A stretch of 64,000 nucleotides of DNA from Bradyrhizobium altum (GTDB lineage Bacteria > Pseudomonadota > Alphaproteobacteria > Rhizobiales > Xanthobacteraceae), in NCBI RefSeq assembly GCF_020889705.1, contig NZ_JACMYP010000011.1:1-64000 (forward strand), read 5' to 3'. A program made the translations under genes and the position numbers. Of the stretch, positions 43,769-52,587 are shown in pieces; positions within the stretch are counted from its first letter, which is position 1; the number at the start of each line of letters is the position of its first letter. The notes under the pieces were generated by a model. That model searched no databases. It was not told where the DNA came from and saw only the letters and a list, made by a program, of their open reading frames with translations.

Positions 43769-44335
43769 TCAGATCGTCAGATCGTTTTCGGACTGCAACA
43801 GGATGGCGTGCTCGAGCACGAACTTCAGCGCCATCAGGAACACACCGCCGGCGATGGTGCCGACATCGAGGTTGTAGTTCAGCAGCAGGAACTTGATGTC
43901 TCCGATCCGATACAGGACATAGATCACCGCGTTGGTCGTGATCGTATCGACGAACGGCCAGACCACCAGAAAGATCCCCATCCACCAGACGCCCTGCAGT
44001 GTCTCGGAGACAAAAATCCGGCCGTTCGCGAATCGGTTCACCATGCGATGAAGCATGCCGATCAGCACGGCGTAAAACGATACCCCAAGCGCAAACAGCG
44101 ACCAGAACAGCAGCTGGCCCAGGGTCGACATGGTGAGCGGGTTGGCGACGATGCTGGCGCACTTCGCCTGCTCGCCGCTCAGGCTTTCCGCAATCGTGAC
44201 CGGAGCAGTCGTGGTGCGGTAATAGGCCAGCCACAGCACCACCGGCAGCGCGACCCAGATCACCCAGAACGCCCGATCGAGCCGGCGAAACCAAAGCTGG
44301 CGCTGCTCGCGAACCGATTTCCACATCACATCCAT
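43769..44335 (-). CDS. DUF2975 membrane protein
   Basis: A protein of about 190 residues with four TM segments (RAFWVIWVALPVVLWLAYY; LLFWSLFALGVSFYAVLIGML; GVWWMGIFLVVWPFVDTI; DVGTIAGGVFLMALKFVLEHA) and the DUF2975-like C-terminus ILLQSENDLTI. It pairs with the XRE gene that follows. The start is uncertain (44335, 44326 or 44383) since none has a clear ribosome site. Confidence 0.78.
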   Translation of the reverse strand: MDVMWKSVREQRQLWFRRLDRAFWVIWVALPVVLWLAYYRTTTAPVTIAESLSGEQAKCASIVANPLTMSTLGQLLFWSLFALGVSFYAVLIGMLHRMVNRFANGRIFVSETLQGVWWMGIFLVVWPFVDTITTNAVIYVLYRIGDIKFLLLNYNLDVGTIAGGVFLMALKFVLEHAILLQSENDLTI

Positions 44336-44422
44336 CCGATAATTTTTTTGCCCATACAGGCCGTTACGGCCGGGCCGCATCATGCTGCGGTAATGTTGTT
44401 GACTCAACCTTAAACGTGATTT

Positions 44423-44443
44423 ATTTCATGCTTATCATGAAAT
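44423..44443. promoter_or_regulatory. Perfect inverted repeat ATTTCATG-N5-CATGAAAT
   Basis: Perfect 8-bp arms five bases apart in the gap between the divergent DUF2975/XRE unit and the DUF2147 gene, followed by a third TTTCATGAA copy at 44446-44454. It is the likely binding site of the XRE regulator and could control both directions. Confidence 0.6.
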
Positions 44444-44461
44444 TTTTCATGAAGAAGGTGG

Positions 44462-44968
44462 ATGATGACGTTACCCCCAGATATTGACGGCCTCCGCAGC
44501 GCCCTGAAACAGCTGATCCACGCTCACCTCACGCGCCGCCTGATCGTGGCAGCGTTCCACATTCCGCTGCTCAGCAGCGCCGCCGATGCCGCCAAAGCCA
44601 ATGACAAGGCCAACGATCCGGCCGGCGTCTGGCTGACCCAGTCCGGCGACGCCAGGATCAAGGTCCAGCGCTGCGGCAGCGCGCTGTGCGGCCGCGTCGT
44701 CTGGCTGAAGGAGCCGACCGACAAGGCCACCGGCAAGCCGCAACGCGACGACAAGAATGCCGATCCCGCGCAGCGGACCCGGCCGGTCATAGGCATCTCG
44801 CTCTTCATCAACATGCAGCCCGCAGGCCCGAACAAATGGGCCGGCAGGATCTACAACGCGGATGACGGCAAGACCTATGAGAGCTCGGTGACGCTGGTGT
44901 CGTCGGGCACGCTGAACGTTCGCGGCTGCATGGGAACGCTGTGCGCGGGCGAAGACTGGACGCGGTGA
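44462..44968 (+). CDS. DUF2147 family protein
   Basis: A 168-residue protein with the DUF2147 pattern: DPAGVWLTQSGDARIKVQRCGSALCGRVVWL, then GISLFINMQPAGPNKWAGRIYNADDGKTYE and LNVRGCMGTLCAGEDWTR. The N-terminus has a moderately hydrophobic stretch (LIVAAFHIPLLSSAADAA), probably a signal peptide, so the domain should be periplasmic. Two adjacent ATGs follow AAGGTGG. It is divergent from the XRE/DUF2975 pair across an inverted repeat. DUF2147 has a lipocalin-like fold and no settled function. Confidence 0.82.
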   Translation: MMTLPPDIDGLRSALKQLIHAHLTRRLIVAAFHIPLLSSAADAAKANDKANDPAGVWLTQSGDARIKVQRCGSALCGRVVWLKEPTDKATGKPQRDDKNADPAQRTRPVIGISLFINMQPAGPNKWAGRIYNADDGKTYESSVTLVSSGTLNVRGCMGTLCAGEDWTR

Positions 44969-45023
44969 AGGGATCTGGCCCCGACCCTTCATCGGCCAAG
45001 AAGAAAAGCAAACCCAGTCACTC

Positions 45024-45047
45024 AAGGCCGCCCCGTCAGGCGGCCTT
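45024..45047 (+). terminator. Terminator after the DUF2147 gene
   Basis: AAGGCCGCC and GGCGGCCTT form a 9-bp stem with a six-base loop, followed by CTTTGT, about 55 bases after the stop. Confidence 0.8.
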
Positions 45048-45244
45048 CTTTGTGACGGCAGCGACGGCGTCGGTCGGCCACATTGAAAATGCACCGCGCA
45101 AGAGCGGCACGATTCCCGGGCTTGGTGAAGACCCACGCTTGCCTGGACTTGGCCGTGGCTTCAATGCGCTCCCCAATGTGGGATGCCAACCCACCCGTCC
45201 TGTTGCATTGCACAATTTGCCATGCTGCTATGCAAACAGGCCCG

Positions 45245-45271
45245 TTGTCTCTGGCATCTGGTATACATAAT
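45245..45271 (+). promoter_or_regulatory. Oxalate-type operator/promoter of the 45-residue gene
   Basis: TTGTCT (45245-45250) is followed directly by CTGGCAT-CTGGT-ATACAT (45251-45268) and CATAAT (45266-45271), a good -10. The TGGCAT and TGGTATAC half-sites match those at the oxalate genes. Confidence 0.55.
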
Positions 45272-45327
45272 TTGGCTGCAGATGATGAGCCGGCCCGTTG
45301 CTGGCCCTCCAGTCAAAGGGGACACCA

Positions 45328-45465
45328 ATGTCCAAGACTACTGCACTCACGCTCGCGCCCTCCTCCGCCCTGTTCGGCCGCCTGATGGCCACGATCGACC
45401 GCCTGCTGATGAAGAGCGCGGAGATCTCCAACCGCAATGGCGACCTGCCGCACTTCGGCCTCTGA
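45328..45465 (+). CDS. 45-residue protein in its own unit inside the oxalate regulon
   Basis: ATG 45328 opens a 45-codon frame. The product has a Thr/Ser-rich lead (MSKTTALTLAPSS), an amphipathic helix (ALFGRLMATIDRLLMKSAEI) and a polar end (SNRNGDLPHFGL). AAGGGG lies about eight bases upstream. An oxalate-type promoter/operator begins 83 bp before it and a textbook terminator follows the stop by 74 bases, so it is a complete single-gene unit. No function is known to me; short alphaproteobacterial proteins with such a helix plus an RNGD tail exist. It may be a regulatory or membrane-associated small protein of oxalate metabolism. Confidence 0.6.
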   Translation: MSKTTALTLAPSSALFGRLMATIDRLLMKSAEISNRNGDLPHFGL

Positions 45466-45539
45466 GGCCTGAGGATTCCGCGCGCGCTGCACCGAGACCG
45501 TTTCGTCGCAAGATGCGATCTCACATTGAACCTTCGACC

Positions 45540-45570
45540 AATGGCCCCGATTTTCGGGGCCATTTTTTTT
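45540..45570 (+). terminator. Rho-independent terminator after the 45-residue gene
   Basis: AATGGCCCCGA and TCGGGGCCATT form a perfect 11-bp stem with a TTTT loop followed by TTTTTT. It isolates the small gene from the antiporter gene downstream. Confidence 0.95.
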
Positions 45571-45646
45571 GCGCGCTGAATTACTCTCATTGCGGTGACC
45601 GCCTTCAGTCCTCTGCGGCATATGCGCACGCAACCTCTGCGACAGC

Positions 45647-45675
45647 TTGAACCTTGGCATATCAAATACCAAGAT
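45647..45675 (+). promoter_or_regulatory. Oxalate-type operator/promoter of the first antiporter
   Basis: TTGAAC, one base, TTGGCAT-ATCAA-ATACCAAGAT. The operator fills the spacer between a -35-like hexamer and CAAGAT in the -10 position, with the same spacing as at the CBS gene (48818). Confidence 0.7.
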
Positions 45676-45725
45676 GACCGAGCCGCGCCACAAGCAGAAT
45701 GACAAAGCGCGCACTGGGAGGATCA

Positions 45726-47021
45726 ATGTCGGACATGGTTCAGGCAACTGCGGCCCCGGCGGCCGCGCGTGTCAGCGATACCTATCGCTGGACGCAACTT
45801 GCGATCGGCGTCGCCGCGATGGTGATGATCGCAAACTATCAATACGGGTGGACGTTCTTCGTCCCCGACATCCAGAAGAAGTTCGGATGGGATCGTGCAT
45901 CGATCCAGTGGGCCTTCACGCTCTTTGTGCTGTTCGAGACCTGGCTGGTGCCGGTCGAGGGCTGGTTCGTCGATAAATACGGTCCGCGCCTCGTCGTGCT
46001 GATCGGCGGCATTCTTTGCGCGATCGGGTGGGCGATCAACGCGCAGGCGACCTCGCTGAACGGCTACTATCTCGGCATGATCATCGCCGGCATCGGCGCC
46101 GGCGGCGTCTACGGCACCTGCGTCGGCAACGCGCTGAAATGGTTTCCCGACAAGCGCGGACTTGCGGCGGGCATCACCGCAGCCGGCTTCGGCGCGGGCT
46201 CCGCACTCACGGTCGCGCCGATCCAGGCGATGATCAAGGACTCCGGCTTCCAGACCACCTTCCTCTATTTCGGTCTCGGCCAGGGCATCATCATCGTGCT
46301 GCTCGCCTTCTTCCTGCTCGCGCCGAAGGCCGGACAGGTGCCGGCCGTCGTGGCGAACGCCAACATCATCCAGACCCGGCGCAACTATCAGCCGACTGAA
46401 GTGCTGCGGCAGCCGATCTTCTGGCTGATGTACTTCATGTTCGTGATCGTCGGCGCCGGCGGCCTGATGGTGACGGCGAACCTGAAGCCGATCGCGGTCG
46501 ACTGGAAGGTCGACAGCGTGCCGGTCACGCTGATGGCGGTGACGATGACGGCGGTGACGTTCGCGGCCACCATCGACCGCGTCCTCAACGGTCTGACGCG
46601 TCCGTTCTTCGGCTGGATCTCCGACATGATCGGCCGCGAGAACACGATGTTCATCGCCTTCGGCATGGAAGGCTTCGGCATCTGGATGCTCTACCTCTGG
46701 GGCCACGATCCGGTCTGGTTCGTGCTGCTCTCGGGCTTCGTGTTCTTCGCCTGGGGCGAGATCTATTCGCTCTTCCCCTCGACCTGCACCGACACGTTCG
46801 GCGCCAAGTTCGCGACGACGAATGCGGGCCTGCTCTACACCGCGAAAGGCACCGCCGCGCTGTTGGTGCCGATCGCCAACTACATGCAGCAGTCGTCGGG
46901 CCATTGGGACAACGTGTTCATCATCGCAGCCGGCGCCAACATCCTTGCCTCGCTGCTCGCGATCGCCGTGCTCAAGCCGTGGCGGAAAATCGTGGTTGCG
47001 AAATCGGCGGCGATGGCTTGA
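45726..47021 (+). CDS. MFS oxalate/formate antiporter family protein (OxlT-like) 1
   Basis: A 431-residue 12-TM carrier. It has the OxlT-family N-terminus (ANYQYGWTFFVPDIQKKFGWDRASIQWAFTLFVLFETWLVP), the loop GWFVDKYGPRLVV, and GVYGTCVGNALKWFPDKRGLAAG. OxlT depends on an Arg in TM8 and a Lys in TM11; candidates here are ATIDRVLNGLTRPFFGW and LLYTAKGTAALLVP. It should exchange oxalate for formate, taking in oxalate and exporting the product of Frc. GGGAGGATCA precedes ATG 45726. Its operator matches the oxalate motif. Confidence 0.87.
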   Translation: MSDMVQATAAPAAARVSDTYRWTQLAIGVAAMVMIANYQYGWTFFVPDIQKKFGWDRASIQWAFTLFVLFETWLVPVEGWFVDKYGPRLVVLIGGILCAIGWAINAQATSLNGYYLGMIIAGIGAGGVYGTCVGNALKWFPDKRGLAAGITAAGFGAGSALTVAPIQAMIKDSGFQTTFLYFGLGQGIIIVLLAFFLLAPKAGQVPAVVANANIIQTRRNYQPTEVLRQPIFWLMYFMFVIVGAGGLMVTANLKPIAVDWKVDSVPVTLMAVTMTAVTFAATIDRVLNGLTRPFFGWISDMIGRENTMFIAFGMEGFGIWMLYLWGHDPVWFVLLSGFVFFAWGEIYSLFPSTCTDTFGAKFATTNAGLLYTAKGTAALLVPIANYMQQSSGHWDNVFIIAAGANILASLLAIAVLKPWRKIVVAKSAAMA

Positions 47022-47047
47022 GCAACGCGCCAATCTTCTGACGAAAG

Positions 47048-47072
47048 CGCCCGGCCGAACGCCGGGCGTTTT
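47048..47072 (+). terminator. Terminator after the first antiporter
   Basis: CGCCCGGC and GCCGGGCG form an 8-bp stem with a five-base loop, then TTTTCATTTTT. It separates the two antiporter genes, which therefore have independent promoters. Confidence 0.85.
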
Positions 47073-47161
47073 CATTTTTCGGCGTCCGCTATGGGCTCGA
47101 ATCCGAGGCTGAACCGGCGCTTCGTATGCCAGTCTTGCTGCAATGCACCAGAAAGATAGGC

Positions 47162-47190
47162 TTGCTTTCTGGAATATAGTATACCAACCT
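47162..47190 (+). promoter_or_regulatory. Oxalate-type operator/promoter of the second antiporter
   Basis: TTGCTT, one base, CTGGAAT-ATAGT-ATACCAACCT, the same spacing as upstream of the first antiporter and the CBS gene, with a weaker left half-site. Confidence 0.6.
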
Positions 47191-47271
47191 CCGGCTAAGC
47201 GCTTGCGACGATACGCCACAAGAATTGCGACACTGGGTCACAACAAGACCAGGCGCGCTCGGGAGGATTTG

Positions 47272-48588
47272 ATGGTTTCCAGCAATGCTGCCGTAACACA
47301 AGCACAACCTTCGTCCAGTGGCTTCCGCTGGCTTCAGCTCGTCATGGGCATCGTCTGCATGGCGATGATCGCGAACCTGCAATATGGCTGGACGCTGTTC
47401 GTCGATCCGATCGACGGGGCGCATCACTGGGGCCGCGCGGCGATCCAGTTCGCCTTCACGATCTTCGTGGTGACGGAGACCTGGCTGGTGCCGGTCGAGG
47501 CCTGGTTCGTCGACAAATACGGCCCGCGGATCGTCATCATGTTCGGCGGCGTCATGATCACACTGTCCTGGGTGCTGAACTCCTACGCGGATTCACTCAC
47601 TTTGCTCTACGCCGCGGCTGTCATCGGCGGCATCGGCGCCGGCTCGGTGTACGGCACCTGCGTCGGCAATGCGCTGAAATGGTTTCCCGATCGCCGCGGC
47701 CTCGCCGCCGGCGCAACCGCCGCAGGCTTCGGTGCCGGCGCAGCGCTGACCGTGGTGCCGATCGCCAACATGATCGCCTCGAGCGGCTATCAGACCGCGT
47801 TCTTCGATTTCGGCATCGGGCAAGGCCTGATCGTGTTCCTGCTCGCCTTCTTCATCCAGAAGCCTGCGGTCACGATCCCGCCGAGGAAGAAGCAGCTCAA
47901 TCTGCCGCAGACCAAGATCGACTTCACGCCGCCGCAGGTGCTGCGCAGCCCGATCTTCTGGGTGATGTATCTGGTGTTCGTGATGGTCGCCTCCGGCGGC
48001 CTGATGGCGGCGGCGCAGATCGCGCCGATCGCGCACGACTACAAGATCGCCAACACGCCGGTCTCGCTCGCCGGCTTCCAGATGGCCGCGCTGACCTTTG
48101 CGATCTCGCTCGACCGCATCTTCGACGGGTTCGGACGGCCGTTCTTCGGCTGGGTCTCCGACAATATCGGCCGCGAGCACACCATGTTCATCGCGTTCGG
48201 CACCGGCGCGCTGATGCTGCTGACCCTGTCCACCTGGGGCCACAATCCGCTGGTGTTCGTGCTGGCGACCGCGGTCTATTTCGGCGTGTTCGGCGAGATC
48301 TACTCGCTGTTCCCGGCGACCTGCGGCGACACCTTCGGCTCGAAGTTCGCGACCACCAACAACGGCATGCTCTACACCGCGAAGGGCACCGCCGCGCTCT
48401 TGGTGCCGGCCGCCAGCATCGTTGCCGCCAGCTATGGCTGGCAGGCGGTGTTCGTGATCGCGGTCGCGCTCAATGCCACCGCGGCGCTGATGGCGCTGTT
48501 CGTGATCAAGCCGATGCGCCGCGCTTTCATCAACGGCAACGAGGCTGCCGCCGCAGCCGAGACCGCAACGAATGCCAAGACGGCCTGA
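47272..48588 (+). CDS. MFS oxalate/formate antiporter family protein (OxlT-like) 2
   Basis: A 438-residue 12-TM carrier, a close paralog of the protein encoded at 45726: ANLQYGWTLFVDPIDGAHHWGRAAIQFAFTIF, GSVYGTCVGNALKWFPDRRGLAAGATAAGFGAGAALTVVP, SLDRIFDGFGRPFFGWVSDNIGREHTMF and MLYTAKGTAALLVP. The Arg and Lys candidates for dicarboxylate binding are conserved. GGGAGGATTTG precedes ATG 47272. Two separately promoted copies suggest different affinities or partner ions (oxalate, formate, bicarbonate). Confidence 0.87.
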   Translation: MVSSNAAVTQAQPSSSGFRWLQLVMGIVCMAMIANLQYGWTLFVDPIDGAHHWGRAAIQFAFTIFVVTETWLVPVEAWFVDKYGPRIVIMFGGVMITLSWVLNSYADSLTLLYAAAVIGGIGAGSVYGTCVGNALKWFPDRRGLAAGATAAGFGAGAALTVVPIANMIASSGYQTAFFDFGIGQGLIVFLLAFFIQKPAVTIPPRKKQLNLPQTKIDFTPPQVLRSPIFWVMYLVFVMVASGGLMAAAQIAPIAHDYKIANTPVSLAGFQMAALTFAISLDRIFDGFGRPFFGWVSDNIGREHTMFIAFGTGALMLLTLSTWGHNPLVFVLATAVYFGVFGEIYSLFPATCGDTFGSKFATTNNGMLYTAKGTAALLVPAASIVAASYGWQAVFVIAVALNATAALMALFVIKPMRRAFINGNEAAAAAETATNAKTA

Positions 48589-48644
48589 AATGTCGGCTTG
48601 ATATGCCGGCCTGATTTGACGGCCCGACTTCCCGCGGACTGATG

Positions 48645-48674
48645 GAGGCGCATTTCGGTGCGCCTCTTTCGTTT
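48645..48674 (+). terminator. Terminator after the second antiporter
   Basis: GAGGCGCA and TGCGCCTC form an 8-bp stem with loop TTTCGG, followed by TTTCGTTT. Just downstream (48688-48712) are direct half-sites TGCCAGATACCAGATACGCC related to the oxalate motif. Confidence 0.8.
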
Positions 48675-48817
48675 GGGGAGCACAGGGATGCCAGATACCA
48701 GATACGCCAAGCGCGGTAGATGGCCAGCCCGCTCACACCAAGTCACAATCGTCTGAAACGTCAGCGACTCTGCCTATTTCGGCTGTTTCCTGGTGGTAGA
48801 TTTCCGTAACGGCCGCG

Positions 48818-48846
48818 TTGACAATTGGCATTTTGTATACCAGAAT
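48818..48846 (+). promoter_or_regulatory. Oxalate-type operator/promoter of the CBS gene
   Basis: TTGACA, one base, TTGGCAT-TTTGT-ATACCAGAAT: consensus -35, operator in the spacer and CAGAAT at -10, 29 bp before the CBS ATG. This is the best-conserved copy of the shared arrangement. Confidence 0.75.
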
Positions 48847-48874
48847 CCTGTCAACGATAACCAAGGAGGTTGCC

Positions 48875-49309
48875 ATGCAAGTCGGAGATATCCTGCGCAA
48901 GAAGACCCCTCGCGTTGCCACGGTTCGCATGAACGAGACGGTGGCGATCGCCGCGCAATTGATGCGCGCCAGCAATATCAGCGCGCTCGTGGTCAAGGAT
49001 GTCGTTCGCACCGAGGGCAACACTGCCGTCGGCATGTTCACCGAGCGCGACGTGGTGCGCGCGATTGCCGAGCACGGCGCGGCCGGCGCCAGCATGAAGG
49101 TGTCGCAGCTGGTCTCGGTGCAACAGCTGGTGTCGTGCACCTCGAGCGACACGCTCGAGCACATCCGTCATCTCATGACCAAGCACCACATTCGCCACGT
49201 GCCCGTGATCGACGATTACAGCCTGATCGGCGTCGTCAGCATGCGCGACATCGCGGCCGCGTTCGACGAGGAAACTTCCGCCTCGAAGAAGGACGCGGTG
49301 CCGGCGTAA
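48875..49309 (+). CDS. Two-CBS-domain protein in the oxalate regulon
   Basis: A 144-residue stand-alone Bateman module. The first CBS domain is VGDILRKKTPRVATVRMNETVAIAAQLMRASNISALVV...GMFTERDVVRAIAEHG, the second VSQLVSVQQLVSCTSSDTLEHIRHLMTKHHIRHVPVIDDYSLIGVVSMRDIAAAF. Such modules bind AMP, ATP, SAM or NADH and regulate partners. AAGGAGGT precedes ATG 48875 at ideal spacing. Its promoter carries the oxalate motif, so it probably senses energy or redox state during oxalate growth. The partner is unknown. Confidence 0.85.
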   Translation: MQVGDILRKKTPRVATVRMNETVAIAAQLMRASNISALVVKDVVRTEGNTAVGMFTERDVVRAIAEHGAAGASMKVSQLVSVQQLVSCTSSDTLEHIRHLMTKHHIRHVPVIDDYSLIGVVSMRDIAAAFDEETSASKKDAVPA

Positions 49310-50545
<1,236 letters not shown>

Positions 50546-50569
50546 GCGGCCGAGGGTAAGATGAGTTAC

Positions 50570-50672
50570 CCGTCACCCTGAGGTGGCCGCTGCTTCAGCG
50601 GCCCTCGAAGGGTCGACGGCCACCGGCCGGGCCGTTCATCCTTCGAGACGCGCTGCGCGCTCCTCAGGATGA
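50570..50672. repeat. Dispersed intergenic repeat
   Basis: CCCTGAGG..CCTCGAAGG...CCTTCGAG..CCTCAGGATGACGG is a long imperfect inverted repeat of a type very common between Bradyrhizobium genes. It fills most of the gap before the oxidoreductase. Confidence 0.65.
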
Positions 50673-50719
50673 CGGAACTCAGAGTCATCTCGAAATCGAC
50701 ACACAACGAGAAGAAGCCC

Positions 50720-51688
50720 ATGAAAGCCTACGTGTACGGAGCCAACGGCCCTGAAATCACCGACGTTGCGAAGCCCGTGCCGAAGGGCACGCAGGTGCTG
50801 GTCAAGGTTCACGCCTGCGGGCTGAACCGCGCCGATCTCGGCATGACCAAGGGCCACGCCCACGGCGCGGCCGGCGGCGTCGGCACCGTGCTCGGCATGG
50901 AATGGGCCGGCGAGGTTGCCGAGCTCGGCCCTGATGCCAAAGGCGTCAAGGTCGGCGACAAGATCATGGGCTCGGGCGGCGCGGCGTTCGCCGAGTACAC
51001 GCTCGCCGATCACGGCAGGCTGTTTCGCGCGCCATCGAACATGAACTTCGACGAGGCCGCCACCCTGCCCGTCGCGCTCGCCACCATGCACAATGCCGTC
51101 GTCACCAATGGCGCGCTGCAGGCGGGCCAGACCGTGCTGATCCAGGGCGCGAGCTCCGGCGTCGGCCTGATGGCGATGCAGATCGCCAAGCTGAAGGGCG
51201 CGAAGCTCGTGGTCGGGTCCTCGACCGATGCGATGCGCCGCGGCCGCTTAAAGGAATTCGGCGCCGATCTCGCGGTGGATTCCAAAGATCCCGGCTGGGT
51301 CGATCAGGTGTTGCAAGCGACCGGCGGTGAAGGTGTCGATCTGATCGTCGATCAGATCTCCGGACCGGTCGCAAACCAGAACCTCAAGGCGACCAAGGTC
51401 AAGGGCCGCATCGTCAATGTCGGCCGGCTCGGCGGCACCCACGCCGACTTCAACTTCGACCTGCACGCGGCGCGCCGCATCCAGTACATCGGCGTCACCT
51501 TCCGCACCCGCTCGATCGAGGAGATCAGAGATATCTTCGACGAGGTGCGCAAGGACATCTGGCCCGCGGTCGAGGCGCGCAAGCTGCAGCTGCCGATCGA
51601 CCAGGTCTACAAATTCGCCGACATCGGCAAGGCGTTCGAACACATGGAAGCCAACAAGCACCTCGGCAAGATCGTGGTGACGCTGTAG
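50720..51688 (+). CDS. Quinone oxidoreductase-like MDR family protein
   Basis: A 322-residue NADPH-dependent medium-chain reductase without zinc ligands. It has VKVHACGLNRADLGMTKG, the GMEWAGEVAELGPDA motif, the cofactor loop VLIQGASSGVGLMAMQIAKLKGAKLVVGSSTD and a normal C-terminus (FEHMEANKHLGKIVVTL). The start is ATG 50720 (MKAYVYGANGPEI), where the family begins. Residues around 257-284 (FRTRSIEEIRDIFDEVRKDIWP) are the part duplicated as a fragment at 52588. The substrate is probably a quinone or enone. Confidence 0.87.
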   Translation: MKAYVYGANGPEITDVAKPVPKGTQVLVKVHACGLNRADLGMTKGHAHGAAGGVGTVLGMEWAGEVAELGPDAKGVKVGDKIMGSGGAAFAEYTLADHGRLFRAPSNMNFDEAATLPVALATMHNAVVTNGALQAGQTVLIQGASSGVGLMAMQIAKLKGAKLVVGSSTDAMRRGRLKEFGADLAVDSKDPGWVDQVLQATGGEGVDLIVDQISGPVANQNLKATKVKGRIVNVGRLGGTHADFNFDLHAARRIQYIGVTFRTRSIEEIRDIFDEVRKDIWPAVEARKLQLPIDQVYKFADIGKAFEHMEANKHLGKIVVTL

Positions 51689-51702
51689 CGACGAGGTGCG
51701 TA

Positions 51703-51815
51703 GGGCGGATTAGCGAAGCGTCATCCGCCATCTTCTGTCGGGTGCACCGGCGGATTACGCCGGAGCCTGTCATCGGGCCGCGCTTCGCGCGGACCCGGTG
51801 GGCTAATCCGCGCCT
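51703..51815. repeat. Dispersed GGCGGATTA-type repeat
   Basis: TAGGGCGGATTAGCGAAGCG...CATCCGCC and CGGCGGATTACGCC...GGTGGGCTAATCCGCG are partial inverted copies of a common intergenic repeat. No coding frame is likely here. Confidence 0.6.
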
Positions 51816-51852
51816 GCTGCGTGCGATGCCCTGGCTCTTTCGCGTGCGGTGT

Positions 51853-52347
51853 TCAGCCGACCGGTCCGGGAATCCAATAATCCCCCGCAAGCGGGCTGAC
51901 CTTTACGTCACCAATGACTCCGAGCTCCAGGCTTGGATCGAAATAGCGCATCGTCCGCTCATTGAGGTCAATGATGCGGCCAGGCCGTAGTGGCCCCACG
52001 TCATTTATCTTCACGATGACCTTCTTGCCTACAGCCTCGACGAGGGCATATTTCGGCCTCGCGCCAAATTGGACCCCACCAAACTTCCGACGCAAACTCG
52101 TTTTGATGGCAGCCGCCCAGACCGAGCGATCATAGCGCTCGCCGGAGGCTGTGCTCGGACCGCCCTCCTCCTTGCCGGGCTTGAACGGATTGTACATGGA
52201 TGCCGCGCCAATTATTGCATCCCCACACGCGGCGTTGACGACGGCGGTTGAATGAACCGCACCGATTTCACTTCGAGCAGCGGTGCCAGAAATGGCGAGC
52301 GCAACCAGGGCGCCGCAAATTGCGGCGCTCGAGCCGAACAGCATCAT
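51853..52347 (-). CDS. RlpA-like double-psi beta-barrel protein
   Basis: A 164-residue exported protein with an RlpA-like domain. The signal peptide is MMLFGSSAAICGALVALAISGTAARS. The barrel shows GAASMYNPFKPGKEEGGPSTASGERYDRSVWAAAI and VIVKINDVGPLRPGRIIDLNERTMRYF; the Asp in KINDVGP and RIIDLNE correspond to residues conserved in RlpA. There is no SPOR domain, so it is a short single-domain version, perhaps a peptidoglycan-acting enzyme. It is unlinked to rare lipoprotein A operons. Confidence 0.82.
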   Translation of the reverse strand: MMLFGSSAAICGALVALAISGTAARSEIGAVHSTAVVNAACGDAIIGAASMYNPFKPGKEEGGPSTASGERYDRSVWAAAIKTSLRRKFGGVQFGARPKYALVEAVGKKVIVKINDVGPLRPGRIIDLNERTMRYFDPSLELGVIGDVKVSPLAGDYWIPGPVG

Positions 52348-52587
52348 AACTCCTTGATTGATTTTTTTCGATCGTCCGGTTCCTGATGCCGCAAAACATG
52401 GTCAAGCGAACGCGGTGGCGTTAACGCGTGCCAATTCTTCGCGGATTCGCGCCAGTTCCGGCGACGGAACCATTATGAGAACCGGGACGGTCCTCACACC
52501 GTGTCTTCAGTTTCGCGCCCGACTAAGACAGAGAATGCGTCAGCAAAATGACTGAATGGAGCGGTCTTCGACAGCGCGTGAAGAGCA

